A DNA stretch of 64,000 bases from NCBI RefSeq assembly GCF_022788715.1, contig NZ_CP085167.1:1733001-1797000 (forward strand), given 5' to 3'. The notes under the pieces are model-generated. The model was not told the origin of the DNA. It did not search any database and worked only from the letters and a program-made list of their open reading frames with translations. The translations under genes and the position numbers were made by a program. Of the stretch, positions 1 to 7,536 are shown piece by piece. How positions within the stretch are numbered: the stretch's first letter is position 1; the number at the start of each line of letters is the position of its first letter. The stretch is from Sulfitobacter sp. DSM 110093 (GTDB lineage: Bacteria; Pseudomonadota; Alphaproteobacteria; Rhodobacterales; Rhodobacteraceae).

Positions 1-8
1 GGTACGGC

Positions 9-278
9 TTATTCAGCGGCCTCCGCGCGTGGCAGAACCGAAATAAACGTGCGGTTTTTCAAACCTTTGTGGAAGGTCACAGCACCGTCTACAACAGCAA
101 AGATCGTGTGATCTTTACCCATGCCAACGCCTTCGGCGGGCCAAAATTTGGTGCCGCGCTGACGCACGATGATGTTGCCAGGGATAACGGCTTCGCCGCC
201 ATATTTCTTAACGCCAAGGCGACGACCAGCTGAGTCGCGCCCGTTACGGGATGAACCGCCTGCTTTTTTATGTGCCAT
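9..278 (-). CDS. rpmA: 50S ribosomal protein L27
   Basis: An 89-residue protein of normal L27 length. The N-terminus [15 protein letters not shown] and the following [11 protein letters not shown] are the family signature; this tail reaches the peptidyl-transferase centre of the 50S subunit. The start is supported by an AGGAGAG ribosome binding site just upstream on the minus strand. It lies 12 bases downstream of rplU in the conserved L21-L27 pair, so the two are almost certainly cotranscribed leftward. The protein begins with its mature-looking end and shows no cleavable N-terminal extension. Confidence 0.98.
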   Translation of the reverse strand: MAHKKAGGSSRNGRDSAGRRLGVKKYGGEAVIPGNIIVRQRGTKFWPAEGVGMGKDHTIFAVVDGAVTFHKGLKNRTFISVLPRAEAAE

Positions 279-290
279 CTCGGTCTCTCC

Positions 291-977
291 TTAGCCTTTG
301 GTCTTTTCTTTGGCCTGATCGACCCAGCCTTCACGCTGGATACGGCCTTTGAAAGACAGTTTCTCGTCAACTTCAGCGATATCCGCTTCGGTCCATGCTG
401 CGATCTGAGCGAAGGAGGTGATACCCGCTTCGTGCAGCTTCTTCTCAAGTGCTGGGCCTACGCCGCTCAACGCCTTCAGATCGTCCGCGCCAGCTTCCGA
501 CATCTTGTCGGCTTTCTCGGCTTTTGGAGCGGCCTTAGTGGCTTTCGCCTTCTTGGCTTTCTTGATCTGTGTTGCGTCGTCGGTCTTTCCGGTGATCGCG
601 GCCACAGCCGAGGCGCTCACGGAACCGGTGCCAACAGCGGCAGACACGCCCGACTTATCCGCGCCCGAAGACAGGATGTCGGTGATCTTGATCAAGGTCA
701 GTTTCTGACGGTGACCCTTGGTACGCTTGGAAGAGTGCTTCCGGCGGCGCTTGACGAAGTTGATTACCTTTTCGCCTTTGATCTGGTCAACGACTTCGGC
801 CTGAACACCTGCATCTTTAACCATGGGCGCGCCGAGCACGGGGCTGTCGCCGCCGAGCATCAGAACTTCGTTGAACTGGACCGTTTCGCCAGCATTGGCC
901 GCAATACGTTCAACCCGCAGCATATCGCCGGATTGGACTTTGTATTGCTTGCCGCCTGTCTTGATGACCGCAAACAT
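291..977 (-). CDS. rplU: 50S ribosomal protein L21 with C-terminal helix-hairpin-helix extension
   Basis: A 228-residue protein, about twice the usual L21 length of roughly 103. Residues 1-102 are canonical L21 ([14 protein letters not shown] at the start; [16 protein letters not shown] near 77-91). Residues 103-163 are an Ala/Lys/Ser-rich, probably disordered linker. Residues about 164-225 ([21 protein letters not shown]) form a helix-hairpin-helix-like domain of the kind found in DNA- or RNA-binding proteins. Such tails are known on L21 of some alphaproteobacteria; their role is not established. First gene of the rplU-rpmA pair, with an AAAGGAAG ribosome binding site. Confidence 0.95.
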   Translation of the reverse strand: MFAVIKTGGKQYKVQSGDMLRVERIAANAGETVQFNEVLMLGGDSPVLGAPMVKDAGVQAEVVDQIKGEKVINFVKRRRKHSSKRTKGHRQKLTLIKITDILSSGADKSGVSAAVGTGSVSASAVAAITGKTDDATQIKKAKKAKATKAAPKAEKADKMSEAGADDLKALSGVGPALEKKLHEAGITSFAQIAAWTEADIAEVDEKLSFKGRIQREGWVDQAKEKTKG

Positions 978-1183
978 GCGTCTTCCTTTTCTGTCATCCG
1001 CGTTCTGTGGCCCCCACTTGGGAGTTTGTGGATGGCTTTCCGGCCAATCCGCCTCGAACAGCGCGCCCGTGGGGCGTCATTAAAAATCAATCCCTAGGAC
1101 GGATTAACCGCCGGGATGCGGGCTTATCTTCGGAATGGCTGGGTAAGTCAAGTAGGTTTTCGACCGCTGAAATAGCATAGATG

Positions 1184-1993
1184 TCAGAGGTTCTCAGCCA
1201 CCATGTTCAATGCCACAGCGCGACCCAAAGCGTAAGAGATATCCTCATATGCGCGGCCAAAACCGTCGAAAAGCGCACGATTGAGGGTGCGCCCTGAATC
1301 GGTTTCGGCAAATGCGGCGTAGCGTGCGATCTCGGCGTCGCTCAAGGGGTGATAGGCCAGCAGCATGTAGGCATGTGCCCAAACTGAGGTGTCTTCGGTC
1401 ACCGCATCAAGATCACCGCCAATTTCAGCGAGCAGGTCTTCGTCGCTGTCTTCGAGCGCGCCGCCATCGCGCATGCCGCGTAGAAACTGAAAATTGCTAT
1501 TAAGCGCCGTGCTTACATTGCGGTCGACCATATCGGCAGATGTAATCAAGCGGCGGATCAAAGCAAGCCGTGGGTCATTATCCCCAGCCAGTACCCCATA
1601 GTTTGCCCGCGCGATCTGCTCTACTTCACGCTCAGTGATGGCGGCGCGGGCGGCATTTTCCAGCGCGATGACCCGTCCACCCAGTTCTGTAGTGTAAAAT
1701 TCGATTGCGTCCTCTACCGCGGAAGGGCTCATCGTTTCTTCGAGCGCACGGCGCACGGCCTCTGCCATCCGCTCCGGGTCATGGATGCTCTCGACCTGCA
1801 ACTCCCAACCCGGACCGCCCTGCCCGCCTAGCATGTCTTGGTTCAACGTTTCCGCATGAGCCTGCCCCTCATCGCTGAGGATCGCCGCCGCTTCGCGCAA
1901 CTCCAACAGATCGACGAGAACGGACATTCGCGCGTCGGCCCAAGCGGGCAGAGCCACAAGCCACAGAAGCGGGGCAAAAATCCATGCGCGCAT
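1184..1993 (-). CDS. Secreted DUF2059-like protein (downstream copy)
   Basis: A 269-residue protein with a clear signal peptide (MRAWIFAPLLWLVALPAWA) followed by a helical, acidic domain. The segment EFYTTELGGRVIALE resembles the FY...G motif of DUF2059 proteins, whose biochemical function is unknown. Its ATG overlaps the stop codon of the upstream gene by one base, indicating translational coupling. The two proteins share this layout, so they look like diverged tandem duplicates. The periplasmic location is inferred from the signal peptide. No catalytic motif was recognised. Confidence 0.75.
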   Translation of the reverse strand: MRAWIFAPLLWLVALPAWADARMSVLVDLLELREAAAILSDEGQAHAETLNQDMLGGQGGPGWELQVESIHDPERMAEAVRRALEETMSPSAVEDAIEFYTTELGGRVIALENAARAAITEREVEQIARANYGVLAGDNDPRLALIRRLITSADMVDRNVSTALNSNFQFLRGMRDGGALEDSDEDLLAEIGGDLDAVTEDTSVWAHAYMLLAYHPLSDAEIARYAAFAETDSGRTLNRALFDGFGRAYEDISYALGRAVALNMVAENL

Positions 1994-2835
1994 CAGATAT
2001 CCTGACTGGGTTGCATCGCCGCAAGGCGAGCGGCTACGGCCTCGAAACGGTTGGCCATAATCTCATATTGAACAGCATTCATCAGGGTGTAAACTTGCTG
2101 CATCTTCGGTTGCTCGAGCGCAACGGCATAGGCCGCAAGGGCGTCGTCCGAAAAGGATTGATAGGTATAGGCGGCATTGGCCAACGCATTCGCGGCGATT
2201 TGGGCGCCCAAGTCAGCCGCCTGCGCGCGCATCATCTCCCGCAAGTCAGGTTCTTCCATTTGCAATTCGATCACCCCGGCCCCAGCAGCGGCGAGTAGGA
2301 ACCGTATCTGCACCTCCTGAATGGCCCGGACCGATATTTCCTCAACATCGCTGGCGACATTTAACCGCCGTAAGGTCTCTAACCGAGGTGAATCAATCTG
2401 CTCTAGCCCCGCAATGATGGCTACGCCGCTTTCGGCTTTCACCCCATCATCCTCGGTCATATGCGCTTTGTTCTCTACGTCAACCAAACGCCTGCCCAGA
2501 TCGCTCGCGTAAAAGCTGGCGGCGTGATCCAACAGATCGTCGCTCAGCGTTTCGGCTAGAATGTCCATCGCCATGTCATGCATCAGCTGGGTATCGAACA
2601 CATCCCCAACGAGCCGTGACCATTCCGATCCAAAATCCTCAGTCTGAAGTCCCAGCATCTCGGGTGCGGAATCGGCAGAAAGCCGGATACTATCCAACGC
2701 GACGTCAAAGCCGGTCACTTCCAAAAACCGTTCCAGCGCACCGCGATCAGCTGCGCGCACTGGGTGGGCAAATGCGATCAACGCAATGAATGCCATAACG
2801 AAGGGGGCGATTATCAGACGATTTTGACGGAACAC
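1993..2835 (-). CDS. Secreted DUF2059-like protein (upstream copy)
   Basis: A 280-residue protein with an N-terminal signal sequence ending near HPVRAAD (about residue 29). The mature part is predicted helical and contains ASFYASDLGRRLVDVE, the same FY...G pattern as the downstream neighbour. It is first in a two-gene leftward unit and overlaps the next start by one base. Function is unknown; an envelope role is inferred only from export. Family assignment is moderate because DUF2059 is poorly conserved. Confidence 0.75.
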   Translation of the reverse strand: MFRQNRLIIAPFVMAFIALIAFAHPVRAADRGALERFLEVTGFDVALDSIRLSADSAPEMLGLQTEDFGSEWSRLVGDVFDTQLMHDMAMDILAETLSDDLLDHAASFYASDLGRRLVDVENKAHMTEDDGVKAESGVAIIAGLEQIDSPRLETLRRLNVASDVEEISVRAIQEVQIRFLLAAAGAGVIELQMEEPDLREMMRAQAADLGAQIAANALANAAYTYQSFSDDALAAYAVALEQPKMQQVYTLMNAVQYEIMANRFEAVAARLAAMQPSQDI

Positions 2836-2980
2836 GGGCTGTCCTTTCGGAATATTCTAACCTTAAACTTAGGCCTTCCCAGCCCCGGCGCAACGAAAAT
2901 TGGATAACTTTCGGTTGATGCGCAAAACCCCTCTTGCCACTGCCTGAAAAGGCGACTAAACGGGCCACCCAGACCCCCGC

Positions 2981-3070
2981 GGAGAGGTGCCGGAGTGGTC
3001 GAACGGGGCGGTCTCGAAAACCGTTGAGCCTTCACGGGTTCCCAGGGTTCGAATCCCTGTCTCTCCGCCA
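2981..3070 (+). tRNA. tRNA-Ser (anticodon CGA)
   Basis: A full class II tRNA with a 7-bp acceptor stem (GGAGAGG paired with the CTCTCC end), an anticodon stem-loop GCGGT-CTCGAAA-ACCGT giving anticodon CGA, a long variable arm, the T-arm GGTTCGAATCC and an encoded CCA at 3068-3070. Its last 18 bases are duplicated at 7480-7497, so this gene is the attachment site of an integrated element whose end restores the tRNA 3' end. Confidence 0.97.
3053..3070 (+). repeat. attL core: 18-bp direct repeat in the tRNA-Ser 3' end
   Basis: ATCCCTGTCTCTCCGCCA occurs here as the T-arm/acceptor end and again at 7480-7497, identical over 18 bases. With the preceding TCG and one mismatch the match extends to 22 bases. 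Its position at a tRNA 3' end, with an integrase gene starting about 120 bases inward, is the standard geometry of a tyrosine-recombinase attachment site. Confidence 0.92.
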
Positions 3071-3104
3071 ATCTTCCTAACCAGTTGATTTCTATAGTAA
3101 GAAC

Positions 3105-3133
3105 TAGGTGTGGTACACCTTACTGCGTGGTAC
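3105..3133 (+). promoter_or_regulatory. Candidate integrase arm-binding sites, left end
   Basis: TAGGTGTGGTACA at 3105-3117 is repeated exactly at 7388-7400, close to the other end of the element. A second partial copy, GTGGTAC, follows at 3127-3133. The sites lie 35-60 bases inside the left core. Short repeats at both ends, just inside the cores, match the layout of arm-type sites bound by the N-terminal domain of tyrosine integrases. No binding data exist; the role is inferred from position and repetition. Confidence 0.55.
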
Positions 3134-3187
3134 GTGATGGACCACAAGAGAGATCATCCCAGCGCCTCAGGCACAGAAGAGCCTGAC

Positions 3188-4603
3188 ATGCAGTATCTCA
3201 CCAAGCCCCGTGGGCGGGGATACTCTTTGCGCATGGTCACCCCTGACATTCTGATAGGCACAGTGAACCCATGGACGAGCAAGCCGTTCGGGAGAGAGAT
3301 CAAACTAGGTCTCAATACTCGCAGTCATGCTGAAGCCGTCCGGTTACGTGATGTTCGGATCGGCCAGATCAGACAGCTGGAAGCGGATGCGCTAGAAAGC
3401 TCCGGCAGAAGGCACGTCGGTAACATTATCGCACTTACGCCGGAAAACGCCGCTGAGTGGCGAAAGATGCGTGAGGAAGCTAATGACCCCGAGGCCCTTG
3501 ACCTTGTACTCAGTGACGAGCTGGAGCGGGCTGAGAGGGTCGGAAAGGGTCAGCAGGCCGAGGCGTTCGGAAAGATGGTTTTCAGGGGCGCGATCCCCCT
3601 AGCTAAGGCGTTGGAAATGTATCTGGAAGAACGCGAGGAGGGAAACCCGTATGGTTACGATCCTCTGGCAATCACCTCGGCAATGAACGTCCGCTCCTCG
3701 ATGAGGCACCTCATCACCTTTCTAGACGAGGAGAACCCAACCTTGCACGATGTCACGCCTCATACAGTGTTCAGGTTCAGGAATGAGTATCTTCCCTTGA
3801 TAGCTAAGGTCAGCCCAAAGACAGTAGCAAAGCACACAACACTCCTTAGGGGTCTTTGGGCATGGGCAATAACGGACAAAAGGCTGCTGAAGACAAGAAG
3901 CGGAAAGGCGATTGCGAACCCTTGGGTCGTCAAAGAGCAAGGGACGTCGAAAAGGAAGGCCACGAAGAAGAAACCTGACGAGAAACGCAATGCGTTCACA
4001 TCCCCACAGGTAACCAAGCTGTTCGAGGGCTTCCCAGAGTGGGGTAACCGGGAGGGTGACCTATTGAGGCTCGCCTTAGCCACAGGGTGTAGAGTGGATG
4101 AGATCGGGGCGCTAAAGCTCGAACACGTATTGAGCGATGGCTCCGGCTTCGACGTCGTGAAGGGTAAAACAGCGAACTCAACACGCTTCATCCCAGTCGT
4201 GGACAAGGCGCAGCGGCTCTTAGCCCAGAGGGTAGAGATGGTCAGGAATATGCAGGAGAACCATCAAGAGGATGAGTTACGCTTATTCCCTGAATGGCCT
4301 CTGAAGCCTTCTACTCAGAAAGTGAACTCGGCTTCCCAATGGTTTACCCGGTATCGGCGTCAGACGTTGGGCGTTGAGACAGATGGCAAATTGGCCATGC
4401 ACTCCTTCAGGCACACTTGGCGGACTATTGCACGTCGGGCTGGCGTCGCTGAGGATCGTATCCATGAGCTTGGTGGGTGGAGTGATGAGCAGAAGAACAC
4501 CTCCAAGGACTATGACCACGGGCTGGGCGATGATCTACTGCGTGAAGAGCAGCTCAAGGTGTGGCAAGCCCTGAAGAGCGCTGGGTACCTTGAGGTCTTC
4601 TAG
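3188..4603 (+). CDS. int: Tyrosine-type site-specific integrase
   Basis: A 471-residue recombinase taken from the ATG at 3188. A longer frame starting at 3110 would begin inside the candidate arm-site repeat and is less likely. The N-terminus (RGRGYSLRMVTPDI) resembles the arm-binding region of phage-type integrases. A core-binding region lies in the middle. The catalytic residues are visible: Arg302 in LATGCRVDEIGAL, a Lys in the VVKGKTANS hairpin, His405 and Arg408 in HSFRHTWR, a second His/Trp region in GGWSDEQ, and nucleophile Tyr442 in SKDYDHG. It sits next to the tRNA-Ser core, so it is very probably the enzyme that inserts and excises this element. Confidence 0.95.
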   Translation: MQYLTKPRGRGYSLRMVTPDILIGTVNPWTSKPFGREIKLGLNTRSHAEAVRLRDVRIGQIRQLEADALESSGRRHVGNIIALTPENAAEWRKMREEANDPEALDLVLSDELERAERVGKGQQAEAFGKMVFRGAIPLAKALEMYLEEREEGNPYGYDPLAITSAMNVRSSMRHLITFLDEENPTLHDVTPHTVFRFRNEYLPLIAKVSPKTVAKHTTLLRGLWAWAITDKRLLKTRSGKAIANPWVVKEQGTSKRKATKKKPDEKRNAFTSPQVTKLFEGFPEWGNREGDLLRLALATGCRVDEIGALKLEHVLSDGSGFDVVKGKTANSTRFIPVVDKAQRLLAQRVEMVRNMQENHQEDELRLFPEWPLKPSTQKVNSASQWFTRYRRQTLGVETDGKLAMHSFRHTWRTIARRAGVAEDRIHELGGWSDEQKNTSKDYDHGLGDDLLREEQLKVWQALKSAGYLEVF

Positions 4604-4621
4604 GGGCCACCATTGAAGGTA

Positions 4622-4681
4622 ACCACGGCGTCTGTGGTGAGGCGACTGCCTCTGACAACACCTAATCTCTGGCGCCGTGGT
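4622..4681 (+). other. Structured non-coding segment after int
   Basis: The 252 bases between int and the next gene hold no convincing ORF. ACCACGGCG (4622-4630) and CGCCGTGGT (4673-4681) are perfect 9-base inverted arms. Between them GAGGC-gact-GCCTC (4639-4652) forms an inner hairpin. On RNA this would fold as a closed outer stem with an internal stem-loop. It could be an int terminator region, a small RNA, or a leader for the ParB-like gene. No U-tract follows. Confidence 0.4.
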
Positions 4682-4855
4682 CTCTTCCGCTGGTCTCATG
4701 GTTCCTTCCCTTAGCTTCTTGCAACGAGGAGACGACACCTTCTGCGGGCCTGAGGGCTTGCTGAGGCGTTCACATGGGTATGCAACCACTGACTGTGCAA
4801 TCTGCATAGGCTGCGACTAGCGACCTAGACCCACATATCCAAAGAGAACCAAGAA

Positions 4856-5617
4856 ATGAACAAGCAAATACAAGGCCTTACGCGCCCGAAGCGTATGCGG
4901 TTGCCTCTGAAAGCGTTGAAGACCGAACCGGATGACTTCCAGTTCCGCGAGTTTGAAGTGTCAGAAGATCACGTGCGAACTTTGGCAGACGCGGCGAAGG
5001 CCGGGGCGGCACTCGAACCAATGACAGTATGGAAGCGCGGTGAAGCTGACTATGTCGTGGTAGACGGTCACCACAGACACGCGGCATACGAGGCCATAGC
5101 ACACGCAAAGCCTGTCCCTGTAATCGTGCATGAGTGCAGCGAACGGGAAGCCATACTCTTAGCCCTGAGCGAGAATACCAAGACAAAACTGCCAATGACG
5201 AAGACGGAACGTGACAACGCTGCTTGGCGGCTGGTCTCTTCCGATCATGAACTATCGAAAGCGGCAACAGTAAAGGCGACGAGCGTTAGTGATGGCACAG
5301 TCGCGAAGATGCGTAGAACCCGTCGCTCCCTTGATGACCAAGGCATCCCCCTGCCCTCCACATGGTGGCTGGCTATGCGGTCATTGAAGGGAACCGAGCA
5401 ACCTGAATGGGATGAAGACATGAAAGAACAAATGATCGAAGCACGGGCAAAGCAACTAGATGACGCCATAGGTGTCGAGCTTGGGCGAATGGGCGCGAAG
5501 CAATGGGAAGCTGTTGCGCGTGTCATTGAGCGCCGCCTTAACAGGCAGACGCTGCATTACGTACTGGATGACCTGCGGGCCGACGAGGAGGAGGAAGACT
5601 TCGATTTCCCCTTCTGA
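4856..5617 (+). CDS. ParB/sulfiredoxin-like domain protein with helix-turn-helix
   Basis: A 253-residue protein. Residues about 12-112 match the ParB N-terminal/nuclease-like fold, with the motif VVVDGHHRHAAYEA (residues 67-80) in place of the classic GERRxxA box, followed by PVPVIVHECSEREAILLALSEN. Residues about 131-158 (ELSKAATVKATSVSDGTVAKMRRTRR) look like a helix-turn-helix. The C-terminus is highly acidic (ADEEEEDFDFPF). It has no ParA partner and no recognised parS, so chromosome partitioning is unlikely. Stand-alone ParB-like proteins on mobile elements act as regulators, nucleases or CTP-dependent DNA binders; which applies here is unknown. Confidence 0.8.
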   Translation: MNKQIQGLTRPKRMRLPLKALKTEPDDFQFREFEVSEDHVRTLADAAKAGAALEPMTVWKRGEADYVVVDGHHRHAAYEAIAHAKPVPVIVHECSEREAILLALSENTKTKLPMTKTERDNAAWRLVSSDHELSKAATVKATSVSDGTVAKMRRTRRSLDDQGIPLPSTWWLAMRSLKGTEQPEWDEDMKEQMIEARAKQLDDAIGVELGRMGAKQWEAVARVIERRLNRQTLHYVLDDLRADEEEEDFDFPF

Positions 5618-5880
5618 GGTCCACAAGTATTTACGCTGCAAAAATCTCAATGGCTTATCATAACGGTCGCGAGAGCGTTCTTCCCCCTCGCGTCATGAGG
5701 GGTAAGGGGGCCTGTCCCATGTTTATCGTGTTGGACTGGATGCCTTGACGGTGCTGAAACACTACCCTTGATGAGAGATACCTGACGCACACCTTAGCAC
5801 TGGCCAAACTCTTCCTCGCCGTGACTGACAATGCGGATCAGCGGCGTCAAGTCAAACAGGACTAGGAGCGCACACCCACA

Positions 5881-5993
5881 TGTCCGCAAGGGTATACCTC
5901 TGCGTACACTCCTTGCTCTGTCCACAAGAATGTCCGCTAGGGTTGATCCGAGTCTTCGTACACTATACTCAACGTACATGACCACAACGGACA
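5881..5993 (+). promoter_or_regulatory. Repeat-rich control region upstream of the serine recombinase
   Basis: This lies in the roughly 380-base stretch between the ParB-like and recombinase genes; nothing else was recognised there. TGTCCGCAAGGGT (5881) and TGTCCGCTAGGGT (5931) are near-identical direct repeats 50 bases apart. CGTACACT follows each (5903 and 5957), a third CGTACA lies at 5973, and CGGACA at 5988 inverts the TGTCCG element. A -10-like TATACT (5964-5969) sits in the second unit with a weak -35 TTGATC at 5943. The pattern fits either a recombination (res-like) site or an operator array for self-control. Confidence 0.5.
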
Positions 5994-6001
5994 CGAGCAT
6001 C

Positions 6002-6637
6002 ATGAGCAAGACCATCCTGTACGCACGGGTATCGACCGCCGACCAAACCCTTGACCACCAGAAGGCTCAGGCAGAGGCTTCAGGCTTCGTGATTGACGAG
6101 GTGGTGGCCGATCACGGGGTCTCAGGCGTCAGCACGACTTTACGCGAGCGCCTTGAAGGGAAGCGACTATACGACAAGCTACGCCACGGGGACACGCTCG
6201 TGGTTCGCTGGGTGGATCGGCTGGGGAGGAACTACCAAGACGTCACGGACACCATCCGCCACTTCATGAGACAGGGCGTCGTGATAAAGACTGTGGTCAA
6301 CGGCATGACCTTCGACGGCGCAACACAGGACCCTATGCGGGAGGCCGTGAGAGACGCGCTGATAGCTTTCATGGCCGCGACGGCGCAGGCTCAAGCGGAA
6401 GCAACGAAAGAGGCTCAGAGGGCCGGGATAAAAGCCGCAAAGCATGCTGGTGGCAAATACCGGGGTAAAAAGCCCAGCTTTAGCCGAAACACTTTTCAAG
6501 TTGTGAAGGAACAGTTGGATATCGGCCAAGGCGCGTCAGCGATAGCAAAACTAACGGGCATCTCAAGACAAGCTGTCCTCCGCATTAGGAAAGATCCTTC
6601 TTTAGCCGATGAGGCACTCAAGCGCTGGGGAGAATGA
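6002..6637 (+). CDS. Serine recombinase (resolvase/invertase family)
   Basis: A 211-residue protein of normal resolvase length, from the ATG at 6002. The in-frame ATG at 5978 lies too close to the TATACT -10 candidate to be used from that promoter. The catalytic domain shows ILYARVSTADQ with nucleophile Ser11, then VVRWVDRLGRNYQD with the conserved Arg/Asp residues, and MREAVRDALIAFMAA at the start of the E-helix. The C-terminus (GASAIAKLTGISRQAVLRI) is the DNA-binding helix-turn-helix. No Tn3-type transposase is near, so it is not obviously a transposon resolvase. It may resolve multimers, invert a segment or assist excision of the element. Confidence 0.93.
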   Translation: MSKTILYARVSTADQTLDHQKAQAEASGFVIDEVVADHGVSGVSTTLRERLEGKRLYDKLRHGDTLVVRWVDRLGRNYQDVTDTIRHFMRQGVVIKTVVNGMTFDGATQDPMREAVRDALIAFMAATAQAQAEATKEAQRAGIKAAKHAGGKYRGKKPSFSRNTFQVVKEQLDIGQGASAIAKLTGISRQAVLRIRKDPSLADEALKRWGE

Positions 6638-6717
6638 TATGCGATTGCCAAACCTCCTTCGAGGTGCCAGCCTTTCTTGCTTTCACAACTTCACGGAGAT
6701 AGAAATTCTCGGCGTGG

Positions 6718-7380
6718 TTGTTCTTTGGCAATGAGAAGGTGGGTGTTCTTTTGGCGTACAGCATTAAGTTGGACTCCGGTCTCACTGGATTAGAGAACTG
6801 TGTACACTGTGGCGTTGCGCGTCCCAACATGACACTTGCGTTTAAGGCTTACGAGAACGGGATCCACTGGGCTACCTACAAGTGTGCAAGCTGTGAGCAA
6901 TTTGTCCTTGTGAAATCGCGAATAGGTGCAAGTAAAGATAAATGGCTTGGGGTCGATGTTGACGCAATCTATCCCGCTGCAGAACGCATAGAAGACGAAC
7001 TGCCGGAACGTGCGAAGCAATATTTGTCTCAAGCCTCAAAGTCTCTTCATGCACCTGACGGCGCTATGATGCTGGCAGGTGCGGCTATAGATGCGATGCT
7101 GAAGCATAAGAACCTAGAGGAAGGATCGGTATATAGCCGCATCAAGGATGCTGTCCAAGCGGGCATTCTCACTCAGGATATGGCCGATTGGGCGCATGAA
7201 GTTCGTCTTGGCTCGAACAAACCACGCCATGCTGACTTGAACGATCCTCATGTCACGCGGAAAGAAGCGGCACAGGCTGTTCATTTCGCAAAGATGCTTG
7301 GTCATATCCTGTTCACACTTCCTAGTCGGGTAGCCAAAGGGAAACAGGAAGCGATGGTTGGCGTGGAGAAGACGAATTAA
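6718..7380 (+). CDS. Zinc-ribbon DUF4145-like protein
   Basis: About 220 residues with an uncertain start: the frame opens with TTG at 6718 and has no early ATG. Cys28, Cys31, Cys56 and Cys59 (NCVHCG and KCASCE) form a zinc ribbon. The C-terminal half (AGAAIDAMLKHKNLEEGSVY, then RLGSNKPRHAD) matches the DUF4145 helical domain in style. That domain is often found alone or fused in accessory and defence regions, and its biochemical role is unclear. It is the last gene of the element and the only one not plausibly devoted to DNA integration or control, so it is the best candidate for cargo. Confidence 0.7.
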   Translation: MFFGNEKVGVLLAYSIKLDSGLTGLENCVHCGVARPNMTLAFKAYENGIHWATYKCASCEQFVLVKSRIGASKDKWLGVDVDAIYPAAERIEDELPERAKQYLSQASKSLHAPDGAMMLAGAAIDAMLKHKNLEEGSVYSRIKDAVQAGILTQDMADWAHEVRLGSNKPRHADLNDPHVTRKEAAQAVHFAKMLGHILFTLPSRVAKGKQEAMVGVEKTN

Positions 7381-7387
7381 TGCCAGA

Positions 7388-7428
7388 TAGGTGTGGTACA
7401 TGAAGACTGCATCCGCAAGATGTACCAC
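7388..7428 (+). promoter_or_regulatory. Candidate integrase arm-binding sites, right end
   Basis: TAGGTGTGGTACA at 7388-7400 repeats the left-end site at 3105-3117 exactly. TGTACCAC at 7421-7428 is an inverted copy of its GTGGTACA core. The pair lies 50-90 bases inside the right attachment core and immediately after the last gene of the element. Confidence 0.55.
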
Positions 7429-7479
7429 GAATTGGAGCTAAGATATTGCATATGCACAACTATTTATCCTCGGGATCGT

Positions 7480-7497
7480 ATCCCTGTCTCTCCGCCA
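7480..7497 (+). repeat. attR core: displaced tRNA-Ser 3' end
   Basis: An exact 18-base copy of 3053-3070, without the rest of a tRNA. It marks the right junction of the element. In the uninterrupted chromosome 7498 should follow the tRNA directly, which is consistent with the terminator-like hairpin just beyond. Confidence 0.92.
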
Positions 7498-7518
7498 GTT
7501 TTTCCGGTTTAAGCCGGA

Positions 7519-7536
7519 GGGGCTCAGAAAAGCCCC
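7519..7536 (+). terminator. Hairpin, probably the original tRNA-Ser terminator
   Basis: GGGGCT-cagaaa-AGCCCC forms a perfect 6-bp stem about 20 bases past the displaced tRNA end; a smaller CCGG/CCGG stem precedes it. No strong U-tract follows. By position it would have been the transcription end of tRNA-Ser before the element inserted. Confidence 0.45.

Larger units (their letters stand above)
3053..7497 (+). mobile_element. Compact integrated element in tRNA-Ser(CGA), about 4.4 kb
   Basis: The element is bounded by exact 18-bp repeats. It carries four genes, all on the plus strand: tyrosine integrase, ParB-like-domain protein, serine recombinase and a DUF4145-like zinc-ribbon protein. No phage structural gene, replication initiator, relaxase or transposase is visible, so it is either a satellite or integrative element that uses helper functions, or a reduced remnant. 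All four reading frames are intact and both core sites are present, which favours a recent arrival. Its codon use is less GC-rich than the surrounding housekeeping genes, with many AGG, CTA and ATA codons. Confidence 0.88.

Noticed and set aside
3110..3187. Upstream extension of the integrase gene
   Set aside because: It would start inside the putative arm-site repeat, and the added residues have no integrase similarity; ATG 3188 fits better.
4856..5617. Chromosome or plasmid partition ParB
   Set aside because: There is no ParA gene, no parS-like TGTTTCACGTGAAACA site, and the ParB box is altered to GHHRH.
6002..6637. Tn3-type transposon resolvase
   Set aside because: No tnpA, no 38-bp terminal repeats; the flanks are attachment cores of the integrase element instead.
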